Part shown: piece after piece, positions 24,964 through 34,411 of the stretch
Numbering within the stretch: position 1 is the stretch's first letter
How the letters are laid out: the number at the start of each line of letters is the position of its first letter
NCBI GenBank assembly: GCA_013214355.1
Contig: JABSSL010000009.1
Span: forward strand, 1-64,000
Length of the DNA: 64,000 nucleotides
DNA from: Saprospiraceae bacterium
GTDB taxonomy: Bacteria > Bacteroidota > Bacteroidia > Chitinophagales > Saprospiraceae
Reading direction: 5' to 3'
The notes under the pieces: model-generated
Databases searched by the model: none
Seen by the model: the letters and a program-made list of their open reading frames with translations, nothing else
What the model was told of the DNA's origin: nothing
Program-made: the position numbers and the translations under genes

Positions 24964-25461
24964 ATTCGTAACCAAAATACTTTTACCTTCAAGCTTACCT
25001 ACTATATCCTTCTACTTGGGCTTTTTGTTTACGGCAACTCCTGCACCTGTCCTCAAGCTGAAGATGATCTTTACAAAATTCTAGATAGTCGACGCTTTCA
25101 AATCACAGCGTACCATCACGGCGGTCTTGTTAGTGGAAAGACCATTTATCGCTTTAGGCAGAAGCGAAACAAAGTTAAAGTACGCGTGCTTCAGTATACC
25201 GTTTATCCTATAGAAAGACATACAATATATTTGTCATTATCAGAGATGCAAAAGGTTCGGGAAGCCGTCTTATGTGTTTGGGAAAAATCGAAGGATAAGG
25301 CCGGAAGTAGTATGGGCTTATTTCAAGTTGACTACTATTTACATGACGCATTCCGAAAATTACAGCTCCCTCGAATCGATTTTAGTGCTTGTGGAGTTGA
25401 AAGCATCATACAAAACAAATTACCAGTAGATCCTAGCGATAGAATTGACCTTTCCGAATAG
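24964..25461 (+). pseudogene. Secreted hypothetical protein, canonical start codon apparently lost
   Basis: This frame is open from the TGA at 24919-24921 to a stop at 25459-25461. It encodes a convincing signal peptide (KLTYYILLLGLFVYGNS, from 24991) and then about 135 residues (CPQAEDDLYKILDSRRFQ ... SDRIDLSE). No ATG, GTG or TTG precedes the signal peptide in frame; the first is GTG at 25186. ATT at 24928 or 24964 is the only near-start. Either the start codon was lost, with TTC at 24988 as the likely former ATG, or a rare start is used. Translation from 25186 would give a 91-residue protein without signal peptide. The family is unknown. It sits exactly between the two hairpin repeats. Confidence 0.5.
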
Positions 25462-25498
25462 GAGGGAAGTGAATGAAGCTAGAGGCTTCAGAGGGTAA

Positions 25499-25559
25499 GA
25501 CCAAAACATCTGGAGCTTCCCCTGCACTTTCCCAAGAAAACTTCGGATGTTTGCGCCTT
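25499..25559 (+). repeat. 60-nt hairpin repeat, copy 2
   Basis: Direct-orientation copy of the repeat at 24843 (about 70 percent identity by eye). The arms AAACATCTGGAG and CTTCGGATGTTT pair with two G-U or mismatch positions. It ends 23 nt before the racemase start codon. Confidence 0.6.
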
Positions 25560-25581
25560 GAACTACCAAAGGAAATAGCAC

Positions 25582-26277
25582 ATGAAAACAATTGGATTAA
25601 TCGGTGGAATGAGTTGGGAATCCTCAGCCATTTATTATAGCTGTATGAATAAGGCGGTGCGGCGAGGATTGGGGGGATTCCACTCAGCCAAAACTTTGAT
25701 GCTATCCGTCGACTTTGCAGAGGTGGAGCATTTACAGCATCAGGGGGATTGGAAGGCCTTGGATCAAATGATGGCTGAGGCAGCTGTACAGTTGGAAAAA
25801 GGTGGTGCTGAGGTAGTGTTGTTGTGTACCAACACCATGCACCTATGTACACCCGCTATAGAAGCGAGTATCGGGATTCCCTTCTATCATATTGCGGAGG
25901 CAGCAGGACGAGCCATCGCAGATAAGGGGTTGAAGAAAGTAGGGTTACTTGGCACTCGTTTTACAATGGAGAAGGATTTCTACAAAGCGAAACTGTTACA
26001 AGATTTTGGCATAGAGGTGATCATACCCAATTCGGAGGAAATGGATGTGGTGCATCAGATCATTTATGGGGAGTTGGTGCATGGGGTGATTGAGGAGGAA
26101 TCCCGGGAAAAGTATAAGGGAATCATTGCCAACTTAGAGGAGCATGGTGCAGAAGGAGTAGTGTTAGGATGTACGGAGATTCCGCTATTGATCGCTGATG
26201 AAGACGTGAATATTCCGACGTTTGATACTACTACCTTACACGCTGAAGGGGCCGTAGCTTGGGCATTGCAAGATTAA
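25582..26277 (+). CDS. Aspartate/glutamate racemase family protein
   Basis: The 231-residue cytoplasmic enzyme belongs to the cofactor-independent Asp/Glu racemase superfamily. The N-terminus KTIGLIGGMSWESSA-YY is diagnostic for the RacX/YgeA branch of amino-acid racemases, and the two catalytic cysteines are C82 in LLCTNTMH and C197 in VLGCTEIPLL. It would interconvert L- and D-amino acids, perhaps aspartate, glutamate or, as for RacX and YgeA, other residues. The copy of a hairpin repeat immediately before the start may affect its expression. It is full length. Confidence 0.93.
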   Translation: MKTIGLIGGMSWESSAIYYSCMNKAVRRGLGGFHSAKTLMLSVDFAEVEHLQHQGDWKALDQMMAEAAVQLEKGGAEVVLLCTNTMHLCTPAIEASIGIPFYHIAEAAGRAIADKGLKKVGLLGTRFTMEKDFYKAKLLQDFGIEVIIPNSEEMDVVHQIIYGELVHGVIEEESREKYKGIIANLEEHGAEGVVLGCTEIPLLIADEDVNIPTFDTTTLHAEGAVAWALQD

Positions 26278-26441
26278 TAATAACCAGTACCTAAAAGCCA
26301 TATGGTCGAAGTAGAGAGGCCGTTCGTCTAGTCCTACAGCTGATCAAGCTGTAAGAGTTGATCCATTCTTTGCAAGAGCCTATATTCGCTACTGGAATAA
26401 AATTGTATGGAAGATTATTTTTCACCACTTAATTGCTAAGT

Positions 26442-26960
26442 ATGAAGACCATCTTTCCATTACTAACTTTTGGCCTCCTTATCGTTCTCGCTCAACCCTC
26501 CCTTGCTCAAGGGGAATCGACGTTTCCCGATACTGAAACTTTAACAAAGAAGATCCTCCATCTGGATAGCCTGTTTTGGGTAGCATACAATGCTTGTGAC
26601 GTTCCCGGTATGGCTAAATTCATTGCAGAGGATGTTGAGTTTTATCATGACAAAGCTGGGCTAACTGTTGATAAGGAGAACCTAGTCCCGGGTCTGGAGC
26701 AGGGCTTGTGTGGGAATGCGAATCAGCACTTGCGTAGGGAGGCAGTGAAAGGTACCGTTGAAGTCTTTCCTCTGAATAATGTGGGAGCGATCTTAAGTGG
26801 AGAGCATGTGTTTTACGTCGTCCCAAAAGGTAAAGAAGAATACTTAGATGGCGTTGCCAAATTCACGCACGTTTGGAGATATGAAGAGGGCGAATGGACG
26901 ATGTCGAGGATATTAAGTTACGACCATGCTGCCCCTCCCGCGGATTTCCAGAATGAATAG
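26442..26960 (+). CDS. Exported NTF2-like (DUF4440) protein
   Basis: A 172-residue protein with signal peptide (about 1-22, ending LAQGE) and a SnoaL/NTF2-like cone fold: a helix (LDSLFWVAYNACDVPGMAKFIAEDVEFYHDKAGLT), the central strand NVGAILSGEHVFYV and the closing AKFTHVWRYEEGEWTMSRILSYDH. Such domains bind small ligands and a few are enzymes; no catalytic set is clear. The ATG at 26442 is used rather than an in-frame TTG at 26433. No operon partner. Confidence 0.82.
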   Translation: MKTIFPLLTFGLLIVLAQPSLAQGESTFPDTETLTKKILHLDSLFWVAYNACDVPGMAKFIAEDVEFYHDKAGLTVDKENLVPGLEQGLCGNANQHLRREAVKGTVEVFPLNNVGAILSGEHVFYVVPKGKEEYLDGVAKFTHVWRYEEGEWTMSRILSYDHAAPPADFQNE

Positions 26961-27019
26961 TCATTCTTAAAGTATCGACGATCCGCTAATAAACTGAGCA
27001 CAGTCCAAAAACAATACCT

Positions 27020-27769
27020 ATGAAGACGATCAAGGGCCAATCCTTCTATGATCAAACTGGTGTCTTTGAACAATATGTAAAGCACAGAGCCAAACCTGAT
27101 AATCCCAATGAGGTTATTGAGACACCCATCGTTCAGGCTCTGATAGGAGAGGTGAAAGGGAAGAGTTGCCTGGACATTGGCTGTGGGTATGGAGCCATGG
27201 CCGAGTATCTGCAAGAGCAGCAAGTGGCTTCGTATCTAGGCATTGATCCTTCTGGAAAGATGATTGCTGCGGCAAGGGAAAGGGTAGTGCAGCGGAACTT
27301 TAGATTTGAGTTAGGGCAGGTAGAGGAGCTAGCTATTGAAGTGGAGCAATATGACATAGTAATTTCACGTCTTGTTTTCCACTACGTGGCAGATATTACA
27401 TCGGTCTTCCAAAGTATTTTTGCCGGCTTACGATCCGATGGCATCTTTATCTTTTCGGTGGAGCATGCCGTCATGACGGCCCTGATGGATAAAGCAAAAG
27501 CGGGTAGCAAAAAAGAAGGCTGGAAGGTAGGAGCCTATTTTGAAGAAGGGCCCCGTGCACACCAATGGATGGGAGCCGCAGTTACTAAATACCATAAAAC
27601 GATTGAAACCTATTTCGCCGCTTTAAGACAAAGTGGATTTCTAGTGCAAGACCTAAGAGAAGGCCGACCCGATAAACAACATTTTACCAGTGAGAACGAA
27701 TATACACGTCGCTTGGAACTCCCTCGATATCTTATCTTTAAGGCGGTCAAGCTAAAAGGTAGCCATTGA
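27020..27769 (+). CDS. Class I SAM-dependent methyltransferase
   Basis: The 249-residue cytoplasmic enzyme has motif I SCLDIGCGYGAMAEYL (about 50-65), the acidic end of strand beta-2 in YLGIDPSGKMI, and the motif IV/post-IV region YDIVISRLVFHYVADI. These mark a UbiE/BioC-like small-molecule methyltransferase. An insert with VGAYFEEGPRAHQWMG toward the C-terminus agrees with the Methyltransf_11/25 group that acts on free small molecules. The substrate is unknown. Its end faces the lumazine-binding-like gene across a hairpin. Confidence 0.9.
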   Translation: MKTIKGQSFYDQTGVFEQYVKHRAKPDNPNEVIETPIVQALIGEVKGKSCLDIGCGYGAMAEYLQEQQVASYLGIDPSGKMIAAARERVVQRNFRFELGQVEELAIEVEQYDIVISRLVFHYVADITSVFQSIFAGLRSDGIFIFSVEHAVMTALMDKAKAGSKKEGWKVGAYFEEGPRAHQWMGAAVTKYHKTIETYFAALRQSGFLVQDLREGRPDKQHFTSENEYTRRLELPRYLIFKAVKLKGSH

Positions 27770-27777
27770 TCTAGATT

Positions 27778-27802
27778 ATGCACCAAGGTTTCTTCGGTGC
27801 AT
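27778..27802. terminator. Hairpin between convergent genes
   Basis: ATGCACC (27778-27784) pairs perfectly with GGTGCAT (27796-27802). It lies between the convergent methyltransferase and NTF2-like genes. Without a T-run it is only a tentative bidirectional terminator. Confidence 0.4.
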
Positions 27803-27824
27803 GCTATGCTGGCCATGGATACAT

Positions 27825-28277
27825 TTAATGCTTGCTGGAATCCTTGAATTGCCAGAGCACATTTACAATCTGCCATTTACCTTCCAGTTTTACGATGTGC
27901 ATGTAGTCGATCCAGTCATCTGCGATCAGTTTTACGGAGGCCGTTTTGTCGAAGACATCCAGGATGATCACTTCCTTGGTAGGATTTTCCGGAAACTTAT
28001 CCCCATTCTGATTGTAGGTCTCAGCTAGTAACACCATAGCATCTTTGAAGGTCTCGCCCAGGTATTCCTTTTGTGTTTTTTTGTTGACCCAGAAGGTTCT
28101 TTTGACCATCCGGGGGTGTGCCGAGCGGTCAAATTGTTCAGGCTTGAGGTTATGCTGAGACTCAATGTAGTCTAAGGCAGCCTGTCTGATTTCTAGGGTG
28201 TCTTGAGCGGTTTGTGCCTGAGTGGTAATGGTTGCTAGAAAAGATAGGGATAAAAGCAAGAAGAATAGTTTACGCAT
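27825..28277 (-). CDS. Exported lumazine-binding-like (NTF2 fold) protein
   Basis: A 150-residue protein with a signal peptide (1-21, TTQAQ) and one domain of the Bacteroidota family called putative lumazine-binding (PF12893 type). Visible marks are ALDYIESQHNLKPEQFDRSAHPRMVKR and a final KLEGKWQIVNVLWQF. Members occur in the periplasm and have no proven function. It converges with the methyltransferase gene. Not close enough to the other NTF2-like proteins of the window to be a recent duplicate. Confidence 0.82.
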   Translation of the reverse strand: MRKLFFLLLSLSFLATITTQAQTAQDTLEIRQAALDYIESQHNLKPEQFDRSAHPRMVKRTFWVNKKTQKEYLGETFKDAMVLLAETYNQNGDKFPENPTKEVIILDVFDKTASVKLIADDWIDYMHIVKLEGKWQIVNVLWQFKDSSKH

Positions 28278-28475
28278 GTCTGGTGATTTTTTATTCGAAA
28301 ATTTCGCCCAAGATCGCTCCTGTTCAACACATTACCAGCTTCTAAATCGCTAAAGTTTTCTTAAAGTCTGGGTAAGTTATTCAGGTATGGTAGCAAAGCT
28401 TCAGCGCTGAGCATTTGGCGTTCCCCTAAGCCTTTCCTAACTTGCTCCCATTACCTACTCAACTACCTATTTGTG

Positions 28476-28934
28476 ATGAATCAACATTTCGAACTACAGA
28501 AGATTACCAGGCAAAATGTAGCCAATAAAATAGCTGGAATGAGTCTGGATGCGTTGAATACTATTCCGACAGGGCTTTCCAATAATTTGGCTTGGAACTT
28601 GGGGCATATTATCGTTACACAACAGTTGCTGCTTTATCGACTTTCGGGGGTGAATTGCAGAATTGAAAACGAATACATTGAACGCTATCGCAAAGGTTCC
28701 CGACCAGAAGGCCGTATTGAACAACCGGAAATTGACTTCTTACTACAGCAATTAGTCATCACGGCGGACCTCGCTCGCGTTGATTATCAGAATCAGCACT
28801 TTGGTACCTATAAACCCTACTCCACCAGTTACGGGATTACACTTGAAAGTATTGATCAAGCTATCATGTTCAATAATGCGCATGAAAGCATGCATTTGGG
28901 GACCATGATTTGTATTAGCAAATTAGTCGGTTAA
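28476..28934 (+). CDS. DinB-family protein
   Basis: The 152-residue cytoplasmic protein is a four-helix DinB/YfiT-like protein. The metal-binding histidines appear at NLGHIIVTQQLL (about H47), and at NAHESMHLGTM (about H132 and H136), giving the usual three-His site for a divalent metal. DinB-superfamily members include bacillithiol- or mycothiol-dependent transferases and thiol detoxification enzymes; the exact role is unknown. The ATG at 28476 follows an in-frame GTG by one codon. Confidence 0.87.
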   Translation: MNQHFELQKITRQNVANKIAGMSLDALNTIPTGLSNNLAWNLGHIIVTQQLLLYRLSGVNCRIENEYIERYRKGSRPEGRIEQPEIDFLLQQLVITADLARVDYQNQHFGTYKPYSTSYGITLESIDQAIMFNNAHESMHLGTMICISKLVG

Positions 28935-29322
28935 GTAATTTTTTGTAAGATGTAGCTGGGAAAGTAAAGGCTCCTTTGATGCAAAAGACTTAAGATTATA
29001 ATCTGTCTAAATAAGAGGCTTTAAACCATCAATGAAGCAGGCTTGTACTGAGAAGAGGCCATGTAATTGGTATTTCTTTGGAAAATCTATTTACCGTTTT
29101 GCTGGACTAAAATCAGGCTTTCCGACTTTTGCAGATTAGATCCACTACAGGGCATTCAACCTTAGCTAGCTCAAGCTTGTATATTACTCTAAAGTGTAGA
29201 TCACAAAGAGATGAACCGCCTGGAATGGGAGTTGGTGATCGAATAAGAAGAATATTACATGAATATTTGTTCATATATTCATATTTTTACAACCTTGATC
29301 ATTATTATCTAAACTTGAAAGC
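28935..29322. other. Non-coding gap before the DUF983 gene
   Basis: I see no gene in these 388 bp. The only structure is an inverted repeat TGAATAT (29260-29266) with ATATTCA (29275-29281) in an AT-rich stretch 42 bp before the DUF983 start; it might be an operator or part of the promoter. Confidence 0.4.
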
Positions 29323-29700
29323 ATGAGCAGAACATCCAATGCCCTGCGGTTGAAATGCCCAAGGTGCCACACCGGTACTCAGTTTGAAACAGGTAGTTTC
29401 GCCTTTGAAAAGCCTTTTGATATGCGTGATCGTTGTGATCATTGCGGCCAAAACTTCATGCCTGAACCTGGTTTCTATTACGGAGCTATGTTTATCTCCT
29501 ATATTTTCATGGGTTGGTTTTGTTTGGGGTTTGTGGCGATTTTTCACTGGGTTTTGGGATGGAGTACAGCAGCTTCATTTGCCTTGTTATTGCTAGTATG
29601 TGCCATCATATTCGTGTATGTGTTTAGAGTTTCACGTTCTATTTGGCTGCATTTCAATGTGAGGTATGACCCAAAGGCTGCAAAACGGACAGCCGCTTAA
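29323..29700 (+). CDS. DUF983 membrane protein
   Basis: The 125-residue protein carries an N-terminal zinc-ribbon-like part (LKCPRCHTG and DRCDHCGQNF, four cysteines) and two TM helices (about 55-75 and 80-100), the whole length of the DUF983 family. The EPGFYYGAMFISY motif between ribbon and TM1 is diagnostic. The family is often found beside cytochrome oxidase genes in Alphaproteobacteria and Bacteroidota, and here cydAB starts 0.6 kb downstream, so a link with respiration is plausible. The biochemical function is unknown. Confidence 0.9.
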   Translation: MSRTSNALRLKCPRCHTGTQFETGSFAFEKPFDMRDRCDHCGQNFMPEPGFYYGAMFISYIFMGWFCLGFVAIFHWVLGWSTAASFALLLLVCAIIFVYVFRVSRSIWLHFNVRYDPKAAKRTAA

Positions 29701-29823
29701 GCATACCTTTACGCCACTCAATACAGCTTGCAAGACAGGCCCATTTTGACATTAATATCACAATCCCGTGGCATCTTAATCGGCGTCTTGCTGTTTATTG
29801 AGTAGAATATAACACACAAGTCT

Positions 29824-30231
29824 ATGCCGGACCGAAGTATCAAGGGCATTCTCGAATTATTCGAAAGGCAGGCGGAGGATGAACTCAACCTGTTATCCGA
29901 TACGGGTCCGGAATTTTTTAGCACTCCTGAATTGATCCGCTTACGCGGACAATGGGAAGTGAAGAGCGCTTTCTTCTATTTCTTCCAAAAACTACTACTA
30001 CAAATTGTAGCTTTTTCTCCAGTATGGATTGTATTGGCTTTGCTCACCTTCTGGGTGAAGTGGACGGGCTTAGCCTTGCTTTTTGCTTTACTTTTTCCCT
30101 TGTCATTTTTAGTGTATTTCGTAGGTTTATGGTGGATGCACAAGGTTTTTAGAGGACGAGGACATTTGGATGAAGTAGGTCGCATCATAGCTGGAGAATT
30201 AGAGAAGCGTAGAAACCAAAAGAACTTGTGA
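29824..30231 (+). CDS. Hypothetical two-TM membrane protein
   Basis: A 135-residue protein with an acidic N-terminal cytoplasmic stretch (1-55, FERQAEDELNLLSDTGPEFF), two TM helices (about 62-80 and 84-106) and a basic, charged C-terminal tail ending EKRRNQKNL. I do not recognise the family. It lies between the DUF983 gene and cydA on the same strand (56 bp before cydA), so it could belong to the same transcript. It is too long to be a CydX-type subunit. Confidence 0.7.
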   Translation: MPDRSIKGILELFERQAEDELNLLSDTGPEFFSTPELIRLRGQWEVKSAFFYFFQKLLLQIVAFSPVWIVLALLTFWVKWTGLALLFALLFPLSFLVYFVGLWWMHKVFRGRGHLDEVGRIIAGELEKRRNQKNL

Positions 30232-30286
30232 AAGAAGGGGCCGTCGCTAGAAAGATAGTTCAAGTAGCATCATAAAATATTGGCTT

Positions 30287-31666
30287 ATGGACGTCGAAAT
30301 ATTAGCCCGATTACAATTTGCTTTCACCATTGCCTTTCATTACATCTACCCACCTTTAAGTATTGGTTTAGGATTGGTCATGGTTTTTCTAGAAGGAGCT
30401 TACCTCCGAACGGGGAATAAGGAATATGAGACCTTGGCTCGGTTCTGGACCCGGATTTTCGCTATTACGTTTGGTATTGGCGTGGCTACAGGTATTGTAA
30501 TGGAGTTTGAGTTTGGTACCAATTGGGCTACTTATTCTCGCTATGTTGGGGACATATTTGGCAGTGCTTTGGCGGCCGAGGGAATCTTCGCCTTTGCGCT
30601 GGAAAGTGGGTTCCTCGGGATTCTACTATTTGGTTGGAACCGGGTAAGCCCACGTGTTCACTTCATTGCTACGCTTGGGGTATGGTTGGGTTCCATGTTT
30701 TCTGCGGTGTGGATTGTTGTGGCGAATTCCTGGCAGCAGACGCCAGCTGGTTATCATATCGTAGGAGAGGGCTTGACTGCTCGGGCTGAGATTACGGACT
30801 TTTGGGCCATGGTATTCAATCCTTCCAGTGTTGATCGATTGCTGCACGTTTGGGTGGGCGCCTTTCTGGCTGGTGCTTTTCTGGTATTGAGTGTTCACGC
30901 CTACTATATACTGAAGAATCGCCATGTAGAATTATCAAAACGTGCCTTTAAGATTGCCTTAGGTATTGCCATTGTATCGAGTTTGGCGCAGTTGGTGATC
31001 GGACATAGTTCAGCGGAAGGGGTGGCGCACAACCAGCCCGCTAAGCTGGCGGCGATGGAGGGGCACTTTGATACCCTGGCGCCCGCCCATATGTACGCCA
31101 TAGGTTGGGTGGATAAGGAGGAGCAAAAAGTCACTGGAATTGGTTTGCCGGGAGGTTTGAGCTTCTTGTTGCATGGTGATTTTAAGGAACCTGTCAAGGG
31201 GCTAAATGCTTTTCCAGAAGACGAGCGTCCGGGAGCCGTGAATGCCATTTTTCAGTTTTACCACATCATGATAGCCATCGGAATGATTTTGATTGCCTTA
31301 TCCCTCTATGCAGGATGGCTTTGGTGGCGTGGAAAGCTATTTGATAAGCCATGGCTGCTGTGGGTGTTCGTGTGGGCGGTCATCTTGCCACAAATAGCGA
31401 ACCAAACCGGCTGGTTCGCGGCGGAAATGGGACGACAACCCTGGGTTGTCTACGGTTTGCTACGAACTTCAGATGCGCTTTCGAAAGCCGTAACCGCTAA
31501 TCAAGTACTCTTTTCCTTGATCCTATTTTTCATCATCTATACCCTTCTATTGGCCTTGTTTCTTTACATGATGAATAAGAAAATTCAACACGGGCCTACT
31601 ATTCAGGCACAACTAAGTGAACACCGGCCAATGCAGGAGGAGATGTCTAATAGATTAAACCGCTAA
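30287..31666 (+). CDS. cydA: Cytochrome bd quinol oxidase subunit I
   Basis: The quinol-oxidising, haem-bearing subunit of the high-affinity terminal oxidase, in the inner membrane. The 459-residue protein has about nine TM helices, the haem ligands H18 ([14 protein letters not shown]) and the His in [14 protein letters not shown], and the Met in [19 protein letters not shown]. The Q-loop after TM6 ([20 protein letters not shown]) is of the short type. The length is normal for this group. The gene is followed by cydB after 10 bp. It allows respiration at low oxygen and resistance to nitric oxide or peroxide, as known for the family. Confidence 0.97.
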   Translation: MDVEILARLQFAFTIAFHYIYPPLSIGLGLVMVFLEGAYLRTGNKEYETLARFWTRIFAITFGIGVATGIVMEFEFGTNWATYSRYVGDIFGSALAAEGIFAFALESGFLGILLFGWNRVSPRVHFIATLGVWLGSMFSAVWIVVANSWQQTPAGYHIVGEGLTARAEITDFWAMVFNPSSVDRLLHVWVGAFLAGAFLVLSVHAYYILKNRHVELSKRAFKIALGIAIVSSLAQLVIGHSSAEGVAHNQPAKLAAMEGHFDTLAPAHMYAIGWVDKEEQKVTGIGLPGGLSFLLHGDFKEPVKGLNAFPEDERPGAVNAIFQFYHIMIAIGMILIALSLYAGWLWWRGKLFDKPWLLWVFVWAVILPQIANQTGWFAAEMGRQPWVVYGLLRTSDALSKAVTANQVLFSLILFFIIYTLLLALFLYMMNKKIQHGPTIQAQLSEHRPMQEEMSNRLNR

Positions 31667-31676
31667 AACCAATATT

Positions 31677-32711
31677 ATGGCTACATTTCTGGGTTTAGAT
31701 TACCCTACCTTATGGTTTCTAGTTGTTGGAGGCGTGTTTAGTGGTTATGCCATCTTGGATGGCTTTGATTTGGGAGCTGGCGCGTGGCATCTTTTTTTGA
31801 AAAAGGAAAAAAGTCGTCGAATTGCCCTGAATGCGGTCGGGCCGGTTTGGGATGGTAATGAGGTATGGTTAGTGATTGGGGGAGGGGCCTTGTTTGCGGG
31901 TTTCCCGGTTTTATATGCGACCCTATTCTCAAGTATGTATATTCCTTTCATGCTCTTTCTCGCTTTCTTGATCTTTCGGGCGGTGTCAATCGAATTCCGG
32001 AGTAAGGAGGAAATGGCGTGGTGGAGAAAGACGTGGGACATTACCTACAGCGTCTCGAGCATAATGTTGGCCATTTTGCTAGGTGTAGTTTTGGGGAATG
32101 TTTTACAAGGTTTTGCCATTGGGGAAAATTATGAGTTTACGGGCAATTGGTTGGAATTCATTAACCCCTATGCCTTGATCGTTGGCGTAACCACCTTAGC
32201 CCTTTTCATGATGCACGGAGCCTTGTATTTGACGATGAAAACGGAGGGACGACTATTTGCAAAATTGCGTCTTCTCTTAAGACGGTCCATCATCTTTTTC
32301 ATTTTGATGTTTGCACTGACCACCCTCTACACCCTTTTGTACATCCCTACGCTTTCCGACCGATTCAGAGAAGTACCTATCCTTTTTGCCTTTCCCATCT
32401 TAACCTTTTTAGCTATTGCAAATATTCCTCGTCTGGTTACTAAGGAAAAATATCGAATGGCTTTCTTCTTTTCGGCACTGACTGTCAGTTTCTCCCTAGC
32501 CTTGGTAGCCATTGAATTATACCCAGTTTTAATTCCTTCTACCGTGGATTCGTCTTTCGATATTACGATTTACAATGCTGCTGCTTCCGAAAAATCCTTG
32601 GGTATCATGCTGACCATTGCTGCGATTGGGGCCCCCCTAGTTTTAAGCTACACGGCTTTTGTGTTCTGGACCTTTCGAGGTAAGGTTAAATTGGATGAAA
32701 CTAGTTATTGA
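31677..32711 (+). CDS. cydB: Cytochrome bd quinol oxidase subunit II
   Basis: The partner subunit of cydA, with eight TM helices. The N-terminus (YPTLWFLVVGGVFSGYAILDGFDLGAGAWHL) shows the conserved DGFDLG segment, and GPVWDGNEVWLV is the diagnostic second motif. The 344-residue length fits the short form. No small CydX-like ORF is evident after it before the sulfatase genes. Together the two genes form a complete bd oxidase operon. Confidence 0.97.
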   Translation: MATFLGLDYPTLWFLVVGGVFSGYAILDGFDLGAGAWHLFLKKEKSRRIALNAVGPVWDGNEVWLVIGGGALFAGFPVLYATLFSSMYIPFMLFLAFLIFRAVSIEFRSKEEMAWWRKTWDITYSVSSIMLAILLGVVLGNVLQGFAIGENYEFTGNWLEFINPYALIVGVTTLALFMMHGALYLTMKTEGRLFAKLRLLLRRSIIFFILMFALTTLYTLLYIPTLSDRFREVPILFAFPILTFLAIANIPRLVTKEKYRMAFFFSALTVSFSLALVAIELYPVLIPSTVDSSFDITIYNAAASEKSLGIMLTIAAIGAPLVLSYTAFVFWTFRGKVKLDETSY

Positions 32712-32846
32712 AGATGGATCTTTGCTTTAGTAAGTAGGAGAGAAGCACAGCTACAATTGCTGAAAGTCTGTTAATTTAGCTACATTCGTAAGGATCTGTT
32801 TAATAGATCTTAAGCATATGCGCTAAACGGTACGAAAACCAACTGA

Positions 32847-34400
32847 ATGTTTAAGCCTATCTCCCTTTTACTATTGGGCCTGCTGCTATTGTCGTGTAGT
32901 ACAGCTAAGGATGAAGCTTCTTCCTCACCTCCAAATATTCTACTCTTTTTTGTTGATGATATGGGCTGGCAGGATACCTCTGTACCATTTTGGAAAGAGA
33001 AAACGGCTTTCAATCGTCTGTATAAAACGCCGAATATGGAGCGTCTTGCCCAGCAGGGAATGAAATTTACCCAAGCTTATGCGACACCTGTATGTTCTCC
33101 TACCCGCGTGAGTTTGATGACTGGAATGAATGCTGCCCGGCATCGGGTGACCAACTGGACTTTACACAAAGATCGGCTACAACCAATGGAAACGGGGCAC
33201 AAAAAACTCCAGTTCCCACATTGGAATGTCAATGGCCTAAGCCCAGATTCTACCATCCAGCACGCGGCTTATGCTAAGCCCTATCCGATGATCTTACGAG
33301 AGGCTGGCTACCACACCATCCACGTGGGCAAGGCACATTTTGGGGCGATCGATACCCCTGGGGAAGATCCGCTTCAGGTCGGCTTCGACGTCAATATTGC
33401 TGGTCACGCAGCCGGTGCACCGAAAAGCTACTACGGTACTGAAAATTTTGGGAATACTGCCGCTTTTCAGGATTCCCCTTGGCCGGTACCAGGTTTGGAA
33501 AAGTATCATGGAGATTCTATCTATCTCACTGAGGCACTGAAGAACGAAGCCATTGAAGCTTTACAAGCGCCAATCCATCAAGGGAAGCCTTTCTTTCTAT
33601 ACATGGCTTTGTATGCTGTGCATACGCCGATTATGGCAGATCCCCGGTTCGTTGGACCCTATTTGGAAATGGGCTTAGACTCGATTGAAGCCCGCTATGC
33701 CTCCATGGTAGCTAGCATGGATAAGTGTTTGGGAGACCTAATGGACTTCCTACAAGAAGAAGCAATCGCTGAGAATACCATCATTTTATTTATGTCTGAT
33801 AATGGTGGACTAAGTGCCTTGGCGCGTGGCGGAGAACCCCATACACATAATAAACCGCTGTCCAGTGGCAAAGGATCCATACATGAGGGCGGTATTCGGG
33901 AGCCGATGCTGGTGAAATGGCCTGGAGTGACGAAGCCGGAATCAATAAATGATAATTATCTCATCATAGAAGACTTCTATCCCACCATCTTGGAGATGGC
34001 TGGAATTACGGATTATCAAACCCCACAGAAAATTGACGGTAGGAGTTTTGTCGATTTGATCAAGCATCCCTCCTCGCAAGAGCAAGATCGCCCCTTGTAT
34101 TGGCACTATCCTAATGAGTGGGGACCGACTGGGCCGGGAATTGGGGCATTTAGTGCCGTTAGAAAGGGGGACTGGAAGTTGATCTACTATCATCAGGAAG
34201 AAGACTTTGAATTATTCAATATCAAAGAGGACCTGGGGGAGACCCAGAACTTGGCCGCTATTGAAACCAGCAAACTAGCAGAATTGGCACTAGTGCTGAG
34301 CAACTATTTACAAGAGGTGGATGCTCAGCTGCCGGCGCACCGAGAAAATAACAAGCCGGTGGCCTGGCCCATTGATCGAGTTTCTTCAGCTATAAACTGA
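32847..34400 (+). CDS. Lipoprotein sulfatase (formylglycine type)
   Basis: The 517-residue protein is a predicted lipoprotein (lipobox LLLSC, Cys17) with the alkaline-phosphatase-like sulfatase fold. The first metal motif is LLFFVDDMGWQD. The catalytic Cys83 lies in PVCSPTRVSLMTG (C-x-P-x-R), to be modified to formylglycine by a formylglycine-generating enzyme that is not in this window. HVGKAHFG and LFMSDNGG are further conserved sites. It would remove sulfate from a polysaccharide or aryl ester at the cell surface. It is followed after 11 bp by a second sulfatase. A weak promoter may lie at 32757-32788 (TTG, 21 nt, TACATTCG). Confidence 0.93.
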   Translation: MFKPISLLLLGLLLLSCSTAKDEASSSPPNILLFFVDDMGWQDTSVPFWKEKTAFNRLYKTPNMERLAQQGMKFTQAYATPVCSPTRVSLMTGMNAARHRVTNWTLHKDRLQPMETGHKKLQFPHWNVNGLSPDSTIQHAAYAKPYPMILREAGYHTIHVGKAHFGAIDTPGEDPLQVGFDVNIAGHAAGAPKSYYGTENFGNTAAFQDSPWPVPGLEKYHGDSIYLTEALKNEAIEALQAPIHQGKPFFLYMALYAVHTPIMADPRFVGPYLEMGLDSIEARYASMVASMDKCLGDLMDFLQEEAIAENTIILFMSDNGGLSALARGGEPHTHNKPLSSGKGSIHEGGIREPMLVKWPGVTKPESINDNYLIIEDFYPTILEMAGITDYQTPQKIDGRSFVDLIKHPSSQEQDRPLYWHYPNEWGPTGPGIGAFSAVRKGDWKLIYYHQEEDFELFNIKEDLGETQNLAAIETSKLAELALVLSNYLQEVDAQLPAHRENNKPVAWPIDRVSSAIN

Positions 34401-34411
34401 AAATTACATTC

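Noticed and set aside
26336-26353. Possible tRNA or attachment site around TACAGCTGATCAAGCTGTA
   Set aside because: It is only a 7-bp hairpin without cloverleaf or integrase.
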